The notes beneath the pieces were generated by a model. It was not told where the DNA came from and made no database searches. It saw nothing but the letters and a program-made list of their open reading frames with translations. Source: Flavobacterium eburneipallidum (GTDB taxonomy: Bacteria > Bacteroidota > Bacteroidia > Flavobacteriales > Flavobacteriaceae). From it: a stretch of DNA of 64,000 bases. Shown piece after piece: positions 39,863 through 47,478 of the stretch (its first letter is position 1; the number at the start of each line of letters is the position of its first letter). Position numbers and translations under genes: made by a program. The stretch is taken from assembly GCF_027111355.2 (NCBI RefSeq), contig NZ_CP114291.2:124001-188000 (forward strand), in the 5' to 3' direction.

Positions 39863-40639
39863 TTATTTTTTCTTTTTAATTGTCAAAGGATGTTGTAGTC
39901 CTTTATAGGAATCCAAATCGGCTTTGAGCGAACCTACTGCAAGACTTGCTTTTATTCGCACAGGCAATTTGTTTTCGTCGTTTGTTATCCAAATGGTTAG
40001 GCTTTCTTGTTCCTTAAAAACTCTTCCAGATTGCACCATTGGACGAAAAACCATAGTTGAAACGACTCCAAATTTAGTTGTAATATCCTCACGTCCTATA
40101 TACTTTAACCTAAATTTTGTAGTTTCATTATCAAAAAACATATCAATAAGAACAGAATCTCCCGGTTTTATTTTATCAATATTAGGATAATTTCTCAAAT
40201 AATAAAAAGAAGACAGAATATCTTGAGTGTTTGGAGGAATAGAAAATGTTTTTTCGGTTTTGTGTTTGTAATCCTTTACTAAAACCTTGTTTTCTGATGG
40301 TTTGAAAAAGCCTTCTTGATTTTTGGTGTAACCGCCTTCATTTATTTTTCGAACGTATTGATACGGATTTCTGCTTGTTTTGTCGATGTAGCTTTCATAA
40401 GTATCTTCTACATTAAAGAAAAACTTGGACATTCCTGTAGTATATCCTTTTCCAATGACATGAAATACTTTTTTGTTGTTTAGAGTAGCATCCTTTACTT
40501 CAAGGGTGGCGTAACCCGCATTAACAAAACCATAATGCACTCGGAATTTAAACCATTCGCCTACATCAAAGGCGTCTTCTTTTCGGGAATCAAAACTCAA
40601 GCTGGTTAAGAATACAAATAATAGAATTATTTTTTTCAT
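39863..40639 (-). CDS. DUF3108 domain protein
   Basis: 258 residues with signal peptide MKKIILLFVFLTSLSFDS and no lipobox, so periplasmic. The pattern FKFRVHYGFVNAGYATLEV and later VGKG-like, GFFKPSENKV and FRPMVQSGRVFKEQESLTIW blocks match my memory of DUF3108, a beta-rich family of unknown function often found with cell-envelope genes. It precedes the M23 peptidase gene in the same transcription unit, which suggests a shared envelope role (inference). A good promoter lies 41-72 bp upstream, overlapping the terminator of a candidate small RNA. Confidence 0.85.
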   Translation of the reverse strand: MKKIILLFVFLTSLSFDSRKEDAFDVGEWFKFRVHYGFVNAGYATLEVKDATLNNKKVFHVIGKGYTTGMSKFFFNVEDTYESYIDKTSRNPYQYVRKINEGGYTKNQEGFFKPSENKVLVKDYKHKTEKTFSIPPNTQDILSSFYYLRNYPNIDKIKPGDSVLIDMFFDNETTKFRLKYIGREDITTKFGVVSTMVFRPMVQSGRVFKEQESLTIWITNDENKLPVRIKASLAVGSLKADLDSYKGLQHPLTIKKKK

Positions 40640-40679
40640 TTTGTTGTTTGTTTATTCCCAAGAAATGCAAATTTTATTC

Positions 40680-40711
40680 CAAAAGTAATAAAAACAAAAA
40701 AACCCAGCCAA
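40680..40711 (-). promoter_or_regulatory. Promoter of DUF3108-M23 operon
   Basis: On the minus strand TTG (40711-40709), a 21-nt spacer and TACTTTTG (40687-40680). The -33 element sits in the loop of the terminator hairpin of the upstream small RNA. Confidence 0.55.
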
Positions 40712-40805
40712 AAAATGACTGGGTTTAATGCTATTAACTAACCAAAAAACATAAATTATGAAAATTTATATTTCTTAAAGAAGGAAACCACCCCTTCTTT
40801 ATTAT
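40690..40805 (-). ncRNA. Candidate small RNA, about 115 nt, unclassified
   Basis: A free-standing transcription unit with no protein. On the minus strand a TATCTTTG -7 element (40818-40811) is followed about 7 nt later by the expected start. The transcript begins with the hairpin AAAGAAGG-GGTGGTTT-CCTTCTTT, then an AT-rich stretch, and ends in an intrinsic terminator AAACCCAG (pairing 40719-40726) / CTGGGTTT (pairing 40700-40707) followed by a run of T. Only a 6-codon ORF exists, on the opposite strand. I do not recognise an Rfam family; it might be a known flavobacterial RNA motif that I cannot name. Confidence 0.6.
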
Positions 40806-40810
40806 TGATA

Positions 40811-40845
40811 CAAAGATAAAATAGGAAAAGCGTTTTTTTACACAA
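40811..40845 (-). promoter_or_regulatory. Promoter of the candidate small RNA
   Basis: Minus strand TTG (40845-40843, within TTTTTTG), a 24-nt spacer and TATCTTTG (40818-40811). The spacer is one base longer than the usual range. Confidence 0.5.
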
Positions 40846-41143
40846 AAAATAAAGTTTAACAGAAGATTTACGGAGGTGCTTGCTGATAATGGGTTATTTT
40901 TTCACATAATATAAAAAAAATTCGTTTTTTTATTAATCATCACAATATCTAGAGACTGTTTGTTAAATTAAAATCAGTAAAAATGCCTTTTCAGCATAAA
41001 ATTTTAGGAATTTTTTAGAAGAATTATAGTATCAGTCGAAAATTTCGCAATAAAAAGCGATAATAAGAAGCTGAAAAAAGAAGAGTCGTTGAAAATAGTT
41101 TTGTTGGTAAGGTGGCAAAGATTTTTTTTTTAACCAAAAAAAC

Positions 41144-41356
41144 TTAACCCGTTGGATGTAATTATTAAAAAAAGAATCCTAAAAAGATATAAAATTTAAA
41201 CACATAGAATCATAGAAAAAAGAGTTGTATATCCCAATTCTTGGGTTCACATAGCTATGTTTTTCTTTAATAAAGTGAAACGCCTTTCAAAATTTACAAA
41301 ATCTATGTTTCTATGTGTTTAAAAATCAAAAATTTTGAATTACACCCAACGGTTAA
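41144..41356. repeat. Nested inverted-repeat element, about 213 bp
   Basis: Outer arms TTAACCCGTTGGATGTAATT (41144-41163) and AATTACACCCAACGGTTAA (41338-41356) are complementary with one gap and one mismatch and end in TTAA. Inner arms at 41195-41215 and 41303-41323 (TTTAAACACATAGAATCATAG type) match in 20 of 21. The centre holds CCCAA-TTC-TTGGG and CATAGCTATG palindromes. No ORF. It fills much of the 40640-41385 gap together with the small RNA; 40850-41140 shows nothing I recognise. Confidence 0.75.
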
Positions 41357-41385
41357 AAATTTAACAAAGATTAAGTACTTTAAGT

Positions 41386-43656
41386 TTAAAACCAAAATCC
41401 AATGCTAAACCAAGTAAATCCTTGTGAAGTTTCAGGCGACCAAGAATATTTTACTTCTAATGGCCCAATAATGGTTTCTAAACCATATCCTACGGCATAT
41501 CCAGAATATTTAGGCAACGAAATCCAATCTAGTGACTCGAAAATATTAGCTCCAATATTAGCATGATTGACCGAAAAATTGAGATGATTCTTTTTGAAAA
41601 CCTCAAAATCGAGTGTAGCCGAAGTTTTTAGATAACTATTGCCAGCAAGACTCAAAAAATCATAACCATAAAAAGGCTTAAAATTATTCAAAGGAATATA
41701 TCCATAACCGCCTAAAACAAAATCAAAAAAGGGAACGCTATCATCACCGATAGTAAAACCGCCTTCGGCTTGAATTTTCAAAGTCGTTTTCTTTAATGGC
41801 TGGAATGCTATTCCAAAATCAGCTTTGGCAATCGAAAAAGGATTGAATTTTCGAGTGTAATTAGAAGAAAACAAATAATTATGCAAGTCTGATGTAAAAT
41901 ACCAACCTTGTTTAGGAAAATATTTATTATCAAAAGAATCGTATTTCATATAAACAAAAGCACTCGTGTAATTACTCCTATCTAAAACAGGATCAACCGC
42001 TGATAAGGTTTCTGACTCTATATTGACATACTTATATTCTAAACCACCACCTATTAAAAATTTCTGTACAAATATGGATTGAATATAAAACTGACTCGAA
42101 ACATCTATAAGATCTACATTTATAGAATTCAAATTATCTAAAGGAATACCCGAAATACTCCCAATTTGATTGGTTACATTTTTATTAAATTGATTCAACT
42201 GCGACTTAAGTCCAATACTCAAATTATACCCATTATCAATATAATAATCCAGATTATAACGCAAATTATCACCCACCATAAAATCGAATGAAGCTACATC
42301 GTTTTTGAAAAACGTCTTTTTATTCGTCAGATTCACAAGAACTGCACTTTTGAAAAGTCCGTCATAATGCAATCCAAATTTCAAAAAAGTTCGCACTGGA
42401 TTTTCAATAAAATTCAGCGTCAAATTATCGCCTTTCCCATTAGGTTCTAGCGAATAAGTTACGGCTCCAAAGTTGTAAGTAGCATCAATATTATTAATAC
42501 CTGTTTCTAAATCTTTGTAACTGATTTTAGCACCTGCTTTAAACTTTAGTTTTCCCTCAATATAATTCTGGGAATAACTATTCAAATTTTTACATAAAAT
42601 AGAAACAATATGCAAACTATCGGATTCAATCTTTAACTTGGGTTTTTTGTACGGATTCGATTTATCGGCTAGTTTATCTATGCTTTCATAAACTGAAAAT
42701 GCCGCTTCCTCACCTCTTTGAATAATTTCTGCTGCTTTTTCAAAAGACACCGCTCCATAGTCTTTAATGTCGGGTTTAATGTAAATATTGGTGTTTTTAG
42801 AATCGCGCTGCATTTTCTTTATCATCTCTAGATTGGTAATCTGAAACAATATTTTCGAAGCATCTTTAAGGTCTTCACGATCCCGCAACCCATTTTGAAC
42901 ATCGACACCAATAATGATGTCGGCTCCCATTTTTCGCACTTCTTCAATAGGATAATTATTAGTAATCCCTCCGTCGATTAAAAATCTTCCGTCCAATATT
43001 ACAGGAGAAAAAACCGAAGGCAAAGCTGAACTGGCATACAAGGCTTGCGCCAAAACACCTTTGTCCATCACTACTTGTTCGCCACGTTCAATATCTGTAG
43101 CAAGGCACAAAAAAGGAATGGGCAATTGTTTAAAATCACGAACATGCCTTACATGGAGCATGAGCTGATTGAATAAATTGTAATTAAACATTCCTTTGGA
43201 GAGCGATTGTGGAACACCAATTTTGAGTTTGTTGAAAGGAAGTATCAAAGCATACAATTCATCATTTCGTTTTTCATAAAAACTTTTAGAGGTTCGAGGT
43301 ATGAAATCAATCAGCAAATTGTCAAAATTAGTAACTCTAACGATAGAATCTATTTGTGCAGCATTATAACCCGACGCATAAAGTCCGCCAATAACCGCTC
43401 CCATACTAGTTCCGCCAATGAAATCAATTTTGACACCCGCTTCTTCCAATACTTTTAAAACACCAATATGCGCAAACCCTTTGGCACCACCACCACTCAA
43501 AACCAATCCGATTTTATGTTTTTTGATGCTGTCTTGAGCTTGCGAGGCAAAAGGCAAAAGGCAAAAGATAAAAGACAATAGGCAAAAGGCAAAAGGCAAA
43601 ATCGTACTCTTTTTGCTTCTTGGCTTTTGCCTATTGCCTATTGCCTTAATTCTCAT
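41386..43656 (-). CDS. Patatin-like phospholipase with C-terminal Omp85-type beta-barrel
   Basis: 756 residues. The signal peptide is encoded by heptanucleotide repeats: its core ILPFAFCLLSFIFCLLPFA has a 7-residue period. The patatin domain has the oxyanion loop GGGAKG (55-60), the nucleophile GTSMG with Ser84, and the dyad Asp in LIDGGITNNYP. A POTRA-like region (~340-400) and a C-terminal 16-strand-type surface-antigen barrel follow, ending SIGFWF. This is the PlpD/two-partner type V-d arrangement, giving a lipase delivered to or held at the outer membrane. It begins one base after the uvrC stop. Phase variation through the repeats is possible. Confidence 0.88.
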   Translation of the reverse strand: MRIKAIGNRQKPRSKKSTILPFAFCLLSFIFCLLPFASQAQDSIKKHKIGLVLSGGGAKGFAHIGVLKVLEEAGVKIDFIGGTSMGAVIGGLYASGYNAAQIDSIVRVTNFDNLLIDFIPRTSKSFYEKRNDELYALILPFNKLKIGVPQSLSKGMFNYNLFNQLMLHVRHVRDFKQLPIPFLCLATDIERGEQVVMDKGVLAQALYASSALPSVFSPVILDGRFLIDGGITNNYPIEEVRKMGADIIIGVDVQNGLRDREDLKDASKILFQITNLEMIKKMQRDSKNTNIYIKPDIKDYGAVSFEKAAEIIQRGEEAAFSVYESIDKLADKSNPYKKPKLKIESDSLHIVSILCKNLNSYSQNYIEGKLKFKAGAKISYKDLETGINNIDATYNFGAVTYSLEPNGKGDNLTLNFIENPVRTFLKFGLHYDGLFKSAVLVNLTNKKTFFKNDVASFDFMVGDNLRYNLDYYIDNGYNLSIGLKSQLNQFNKNVTNQIGSISGIPLDNLNSINVDLIDVSSQFYIQSIFVQKFLIGGGLEYKYVNIESETLSAVDPVLDRSNYTSAFVYMKYDSFDNKYFPKQGWYFTSDLHNYLFSSNYTRKFNPFSIAKADFGIAFQPLKKTTLKIQAEGGFTIGDDSVPFFDFVLGGYGYIPLNNFKPFYGYDFLSLAGNSYLKTSATLDFEVFKKNHLNFSVNHANIGANIFESLDWISLPKYSGYAVGYGLETIIGPLEVKYSWSPETSQGFTWFSIGFWF
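43546..43645. repeat. GGCAAAA heptamer arrays inside the patatin gene
   Basis: Eight contiguous units at 43546-43601 (six GGCAAAA, plus GATAAAA and GACAATA), then 23 bp, then three inverted units TTTTGCC, TATTGCC, TATTGCC at 43625-43645. All are within the first 37 codons of the patatin gene. The unit has no stop codon in any frame. Confidence 0.92.
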
Positions 43657-43657
43657 A

Positions 43658-45454
43658 TTAACTATTTTTACTGTAAAAGTCGGTAATTTTTTTGGCTTTT
43701 GATATACCTACAACGTCTGAAATTTCTTTTTCTGTTGCTAATTTTAATCTTTTTACACTTTTGAAATGTTGTATCAATGTCAACATCGTTTTTTCGCCAA
43801 TTCCAGGAATACTTTCTATCGAAGAATTGAGTGCTGATTTGCTTCTTTTGTCCCGATGATGCGTAATTCCAAATCGGTGTGCTTCGTTTCGCAATTGCTG
43901 AATAACTTTCAAAGTTTCTGATTTTTTGTCCAAATACAACGGAATCGAATCGCCAGGATAAAACAATTCTTCCAGCCTTTTAGCAATGCCTATAATCGTG
44001 ATTTTGCCTCTTAATCCCAGTTCGTCAATACTTTTCAAAGCCGAGGATAATTGTCCTTTTCCACCATCAATGATGATGAGCTGCGGCAAGGGTTCGTTTT
44101 CGTCCAATAATCGCTTGTATCTTCTATACACCACTTCGGTCATCGAAGCAAAATCATCAGGGCCTTCGACCGTTTTGATATTGAAATGACGGTAATCTTT
44201 TTTACTAGGTTTTCCATCTTTAAAAACCACACAAGCCGAAACAGGATTGGTTCCCTGAATATTTGAATTATCAAAACATTCTATATGGCGTGGTTCTACA
44301 GGCAATCGCAAATCTTTTTGCATTTGAGCCATAATTCGGTTAGCGTGACGATCAGGATCTACAATTTGGAGTTGTTTTAGCTGTTCGATTCGGTAAAACT
44401 TTGCATTTCGAATGGACAAATCCAAAATCTGCTTTTTATCGCCCAATTGCGGAACGGTAACTTTTATTTTCTCGCCTAAATCGACTTCAAACGGAACAAT
44501 TATTTCTTTGGATAACAACTGAAAACGCTCTCGAAGTTCGATAATCGCCAACTCTAATAACTCTTCGTCCGATTCGTCCAGTTTCTTCTTGATTTCCATA
44601 GTGTGCGAACGAATAATCGAACCGTGGGAAATTTGCAGAAAATTGACAAAAGCAGCACTTTCGTCCGAAATTATAGAAAACACATCGATATTCGTAATTT
44701 TCGGATTGATAATCGTTGAACGAGATTGGTAATTTTCAAGAATTTCTATTTTCTCTTTTATTTTCTGCGCTTCTTCAAAACGCATATCTTGAGCCAAATC
44801 AGTCATCAATTTCTTGAAATCCTTCATCGATTCTTTGAAATTCCCTTTCAGAATTTCTCGAATAGCATCAATTTGTTTCTGGTAATCTTCTAATGATTCG
44901 TAGCCTTCACAAGGGCCTTTGCAATTGCCAATATGATATTCCAAACAGACTTTGAATTTTCCACTTTCGATATTCGATTTACTTAAATCATAATTACAGG
45001 TTCGCAGCGGATACAATTCTTTTATTAAATCTAAAATCGTACTTACCGTCTTGAAACTGGTGTAAGGTCCAAAATATTCGGATCCGTCTTTAATCAATCG
45101 TCTAGTAGAAAAAATGCGTGAAAAAGGTTCTTTTTTGATACAAATCCAAGGGTAACTTTTGTCATCCCTTAAGAGCACATTGTATCGTGGCTGCAGAGTT
45201 TTGATAAGATTATTTTCCAGTAAAAGCGCATCGGTTTCCGTAGGAACGACGATGTGTTTTATAGTTACAATTTTCTTGACCAAGACATTCGTTTTGGCCG
45301 TATCGTGAATTTTATTGAAATAGGATGAAACTCTTTTTTTTAGGTTTTTGGCTTTGCCTACATACAAAATCTTCCCTTCCTTATCGTAATATTGATACAC
45401 GCCAGGACCATCAGGCAAGGTTTGAATTTGAAGTTCTAGAGTTGGGATTAGCAT
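43658..45454 (-). CDS. uvrC: Excinuclease ABC subunit C
   Basis: 598 residues. UvrC makes the dual incisions in nucleotide excision repair. The N-terminal GIY-YIG nuclease is visible as GPGVYQYYDKEGKILYVGKA, followed by the UVR/UvrB-binding helix (MRFEEAQKIKEKIEILENY), the RNase H-like UvrC nuclease with ECFDNSNIQGTNPVSACVVF and LIIDGGKGQL, and the C-terminal HhH region (IESIPGIGEKTMLTLIQHF). The start ATG at 45454 is conventional. The upstream divergent spacer holds two CACAGATTA direct repeats (45493 and 45512), another common intergenic word. The patatin gene follows by one base. Confidence 0.97.
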   Translation of the reverse strand: MLIPTLELQIQTLPDGPGVYQYYDKEGKILYVGKAKNLKKRVSSYFNKIHDTAKTNVLVKKIVTIKHIVVPTETDALLLENNLIKTLQPRYNVLLRDDKSYPWICIKKEPFSRIFSTRRLIKDGSEYFGPYTSFKTVSTILDLIKELYPLRTCNYDLSKSNIESGKFKVCLEYHIGNCKGPCEGYESLEDYQKQIDAIREILKGNFKESMKDFKKLMTDLAQDMRFEEAQKIKEKIEILENYQSRSTIINPKITNIDVFSIISDESAAFVNFLQISHGSIIRSHTMEIKKKLDESDEELLELAIIELRERFQLLSKEIIVPFEVDLGEKIKVTVPQLGDKKQILDLSIRNAKFYRIEQLKQLQIVDPDRHANRIMAQMQKDLRLPVEPRHIECFDNSNIQGTNPVSACVVFKDGKPSKKDYRHFNIKTVEGPDDFASMTEVVYRRYKRLLDENEPLPQLIIIDGGKGQLSSALKSIDELGLRGKITIIGIAKRLEELFYPGDSIPLYLDKKSETLKVIQQLRNEAHRFGITHHRDKRSKSALNSSIESIPGIGEKTMLTLIQHFKSVKRLKLATEKEISDVVGISKAKKITDFYSKNS

Positions 45455-45623
45455 TTTAGATTGCAGATTGTAATTGACGTTAAAAAATTAGCCACAGATT
45501 AAACGGATTTTCACAGATTATTCAGTCTAACCTCTTTCATTCAACAGACCACCATTTAATTCAAACAAATTTAACTTTAAAATTGGCATAAAACAAATAC
45601 GCTCTTTTTATTACTTTTACTTC

Positions 45624-46214
45624 ATGAACAAAAAAGAATTACGCACAAAATACAAAGCCTTACGAAACCAACTTTCCGAAAATGAGTTGGAAGAAATGAG
45701 TTTGGCTATTTCCAATAAAGTGTTGACACTTCCTATTTGGGAGAAAACTTATTTCCATATTTTCCTGCCCATTACGGAACACAAAGAAGTTAATACTGAA
45801 TATATTCTGCATTTGCTTTCTGGAAAAGACAAGGAAATTATTATCTCAAAAAGTGATTTCGAAACCCGAGAAATGACGCATTTTCTTTTGACGGATAATA
45901 CCAAAATTAAAAAGAACAAATACCATATTCCAGAACCTGTGGATGGCATTGAAGTTCCTTCCAAAAAAATTGATGTGGTTTTTGTACCTCTTTTAGCTTT
46001 TGATAAAATTGGAAACCGAGTAGGTTATGGCAAAGGTTTTTATGATAAATTTTTAAAGGAATGTAAACTCGACACGAGCGGTAGCGAACTGGCGAATCAA
46101 ACCATCAAAATTGGGCTTTCTTTTTTTGAAGCTGAAGAAAAAATTGAAGATGTTTTTGAAAACGATGTAAGGCTAGATTATTGTGTAACTCCTAATGAAG
46201 TTTATGAGTTTTAA
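45624..46214 (+). CDS. 5-formyltetrahydrofolate cyclo-ligase
   Basis: 196 residues. Converts 5-formyl-THF to 5,10-methenyl-THF with ATP, in one-carbon metabolism. MNKKELRTKYKALRNQL is the usual basic N-terminus, and the conserved active-site blocks FVPLLAFDKIGNRVGYGKGFYDKFL and KIGLSFFEAE (with the earlier I-PEPVDG region) are present. The length is standard. A TACTTTTA near 45611 could be a weak -7 element. It converges on lspA across a long hairpin. Confidence 0.94.
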   Translation: MNKKELRTKYKALRNQLSENELEEMSLAISNKVLTLPIWEKTYFHIFLPITEHKEVNTEYILHLLSGKDKEIIISKSDFETREMTHFLLTDNTKIKKNKYHIPEPVDGIEVPSKKIDVVFVPLLAFDKIGNRVGYGKGFYDKFLKECKLDTSGSELANQTIKIGLSFFEAEEKIEDVFENDVRLDYCVTPNEVYEF

Positions 46215-46249
46215 GTCAAAATGTTTTTAAAATATACGGAGAAGTTGTA

Positions 46250-46317
46250 AACCATTAAGGCATTTAATAAAATTAAGAATAGTACAAAACTTAATTTTCT
46301 TAAATGCCTTAATGGTT
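46250..46317. terminator. Long hairpin between convergent 5-FCL and lspA genes
   Basis: 28-nt arms AACCATTAAGGCATTTAATA.. (46250-46277) and its complement (46290-46317), one mismatch, 12-nt loop. It probably terminates both genes and belongs to an intergenic palindrome family (shares TTAAGAAAATTAAG with 24636-24654). Confidence 0.75.
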
Positions 46318-46349
46318 CTTTTATGTATTTCAGAATGCTGTTACCCGAT

Positions 46350-46961
46350 TTAGTGCTCGTGATGAAATGCTTTTTTATTAAAAACAATCAAAATTCCAAC
46401 GCCTGTAGAAATCGCAACATCAGCAATATTGAAAATCGCATTGAAGAATTTGAAATGTTGTCCGCCTATAACAGGAATCCATTCTGGCCAATTTCCTTCG
46501 AATAATGGAAAATAAAACATATCAACTACTTTGCCATAAAGCCATGTTCCATAAGGCTTGTCCGAAAACAAAGTTGCCAGTTGATACGAACTGTCATCAA
46601 AAATAACACCGTAAAAAACAGAATCGATAATATTTCCTAAAGCACCAGCAAGTATTAGAGAAATCGCCACTACCAAATAATTAGAACTGTGTTTTCTTTC
46701 AACAGAATCCCAAAGCCAATACCCAATTACAGGCACTACTAACAAACGAAATAGAGATAAAATTAATTTCCCGTAAGTTCCAGGAATTTCAGTTCCCCAA
46801 GCCATTCCTTCGTTTTCGACAAAATGAATTTTGAACCAACTAAAAACTTCAACTTCTTGTCCTAAAATAAAATTAGTTTTAATGTATATTTTAGAAAATT
46901 GGTCAACAAGTAAGAGGATAAAAACTATAAGATAAGCGTTTCGTAAAGACATTTTGTACAT
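46350..46961 (-). CDS. lspA: Lipoprotein signal peptidase (signal peptidase II)
   Basis: 203 residues. Inner-membrane aspartyl protease that cleaves prolipoprotein signal peptides at the lipobox, so it serves the DUF885, DUF4270 and M23 lipoproteins encoded here. The catalytic Asp pair is Asp113 (GNIIDSVF) and Asp181 (NIADVAISTG), with the conserved ENEGMAWG loop. Four membrane helices are visible. It is about 30-40 residues longer than the E. coli enzyme, with an insertion between the Asp motifs (residues ~122-172), a pattern I associate with Bacteroidota. It follows the DksA-like gene after 129 bp of repeat and has its own putative promoter. Confidence 0.95.
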   Translation of the reverse strand: MYKMSLRNAYLIVFILLLVDQFSKIYIKTNFILGQEVEVFSWFKIHFVENEGMAWGTEIPGTYGKLILSLFRLLVVPVIGYWLWDSVERKHSSNYLVVAISLILAGALGNIIDSVFYGVIFDDSSYQLATLFSDKPYGTWLYGKVVDMFYFPLFEGNWPEWIPVIGGQHFKFFNAIFNIADVAISTGVGILIVFNKKAFHHEH

Positions 46962-46971
46962 TTTAATGGCG

Positions 46972-47005
46972 CAAAAATAGATAAATTCTAAAAATTAAAT
47001 TCCAA
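46972..47005 (-). promoter_or_regulatory. Putative lspA promoter using repeat-derived -33
   Basis: Minus strand TTG (47005-47003), a 23-nt spacer, TATTTTTG (46979-46972), 11 bp before the lspA ATG. The TTTGG box lies inside the heptamer-type repeat. Confidence 0.4.
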
Positions 47006-47088
47006 ATCAAAAAGAAATTCCAAATTTAAAAACCCAAATTCCAAAAGCTAGGATTGGAATTTGGGTTTTTAAATTTGGAATTTGGAAT
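46997..47088. repeat. AAATTCC-type heptamer repeat with 28-bp perfect inverted repeat
   Basis: Arms 47017-47044 and 47054-47081 are perfectly complementary over 28 bp with a 9-nt loop. The left arm reads in 7-base steps AAATTCC, AAATTTA, AAAACCC, AAATTCC. It starts 3 nt after the DksA-like stop codon on the minus strand and may act as its terminator. Confidence 0.88.
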
Positions 47089-47090
47089 AA

Positions 47091-47471
47091 TTATCTTTGC
47101 AAATTCTTCGCTTCGATGCTCATTGTTGCATGAGGAACAATCATTAATCGTTCTTTGCTGATTAATTTACCTGTCACTTTACAAGTTCCATAAGTCTTAT
47201 TTTCAACACGGAAAAGTGCATTTTTCAAATCACGGATAAACTTTTCCTGACGGATGGCTAACTGTGAGTTTGCTTCTTTCGACATGGTTTCGCTTCCTTC
47301 TTCAAATGCTTTAAAAGTTGGCGAAGTATCGTCTGTCCCATTGTTTAAATCGTTCATATAAGCACTCTTGATTAAATCTAAATCTTCTTGTGCTTTGGCA
47401 ATTTTCTTTAAAATCAACTCTTTGAACTCTGCTAAATCAGCATCCGAGTATCTTGCTATTTCATCTATCAT
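47091..47471 (-). CDS. TraR/DksA-family protein lacking the zinc-finger cysteines
   Basis: 126 residues. DksA-type proteins insert a coiled coil into the RNA polymerase secondary channel and modulate transcription, often with ppGpp. The coiled coil spans about residues 15-85, with the DDTSPTFKAFEEGSE tip region. The zinc-finger region YGTCKVTGKLISKERLMIVP keeps only Cys97: the other three expected Cys positions appear as Thr100, Ser118 and Ala121. Fold may be held without zinc, as in the DksA2-like variants known elsewhere. It lies 7 bp after the ileS stop, so it is co-expressed with ileS. Confidence 0.88.
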   Translation of the reverse strand: MIDEIARYSDADLAEFKELILKKIAKAQEDLDLIKSAYMNDLNNGTDDTSPTFKAFEEGSETMSKEANSQLAIRQEKFIRDLKNALFRVENKTYGTCKVTGKLISKERLMIVPHATMSIEAKNLQR

Positions 47472-47478
47472 CTTCTTA

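Noticed and set aside
40758..40778. Six-codon ORF (MKIYIS) on the plus strand as a leader peptide
   Set aside because: It is antisense to a promoter-to-terminator unit on the other strand, and the terminator T-run is on the minus strand; no gene follows on the plus strand.
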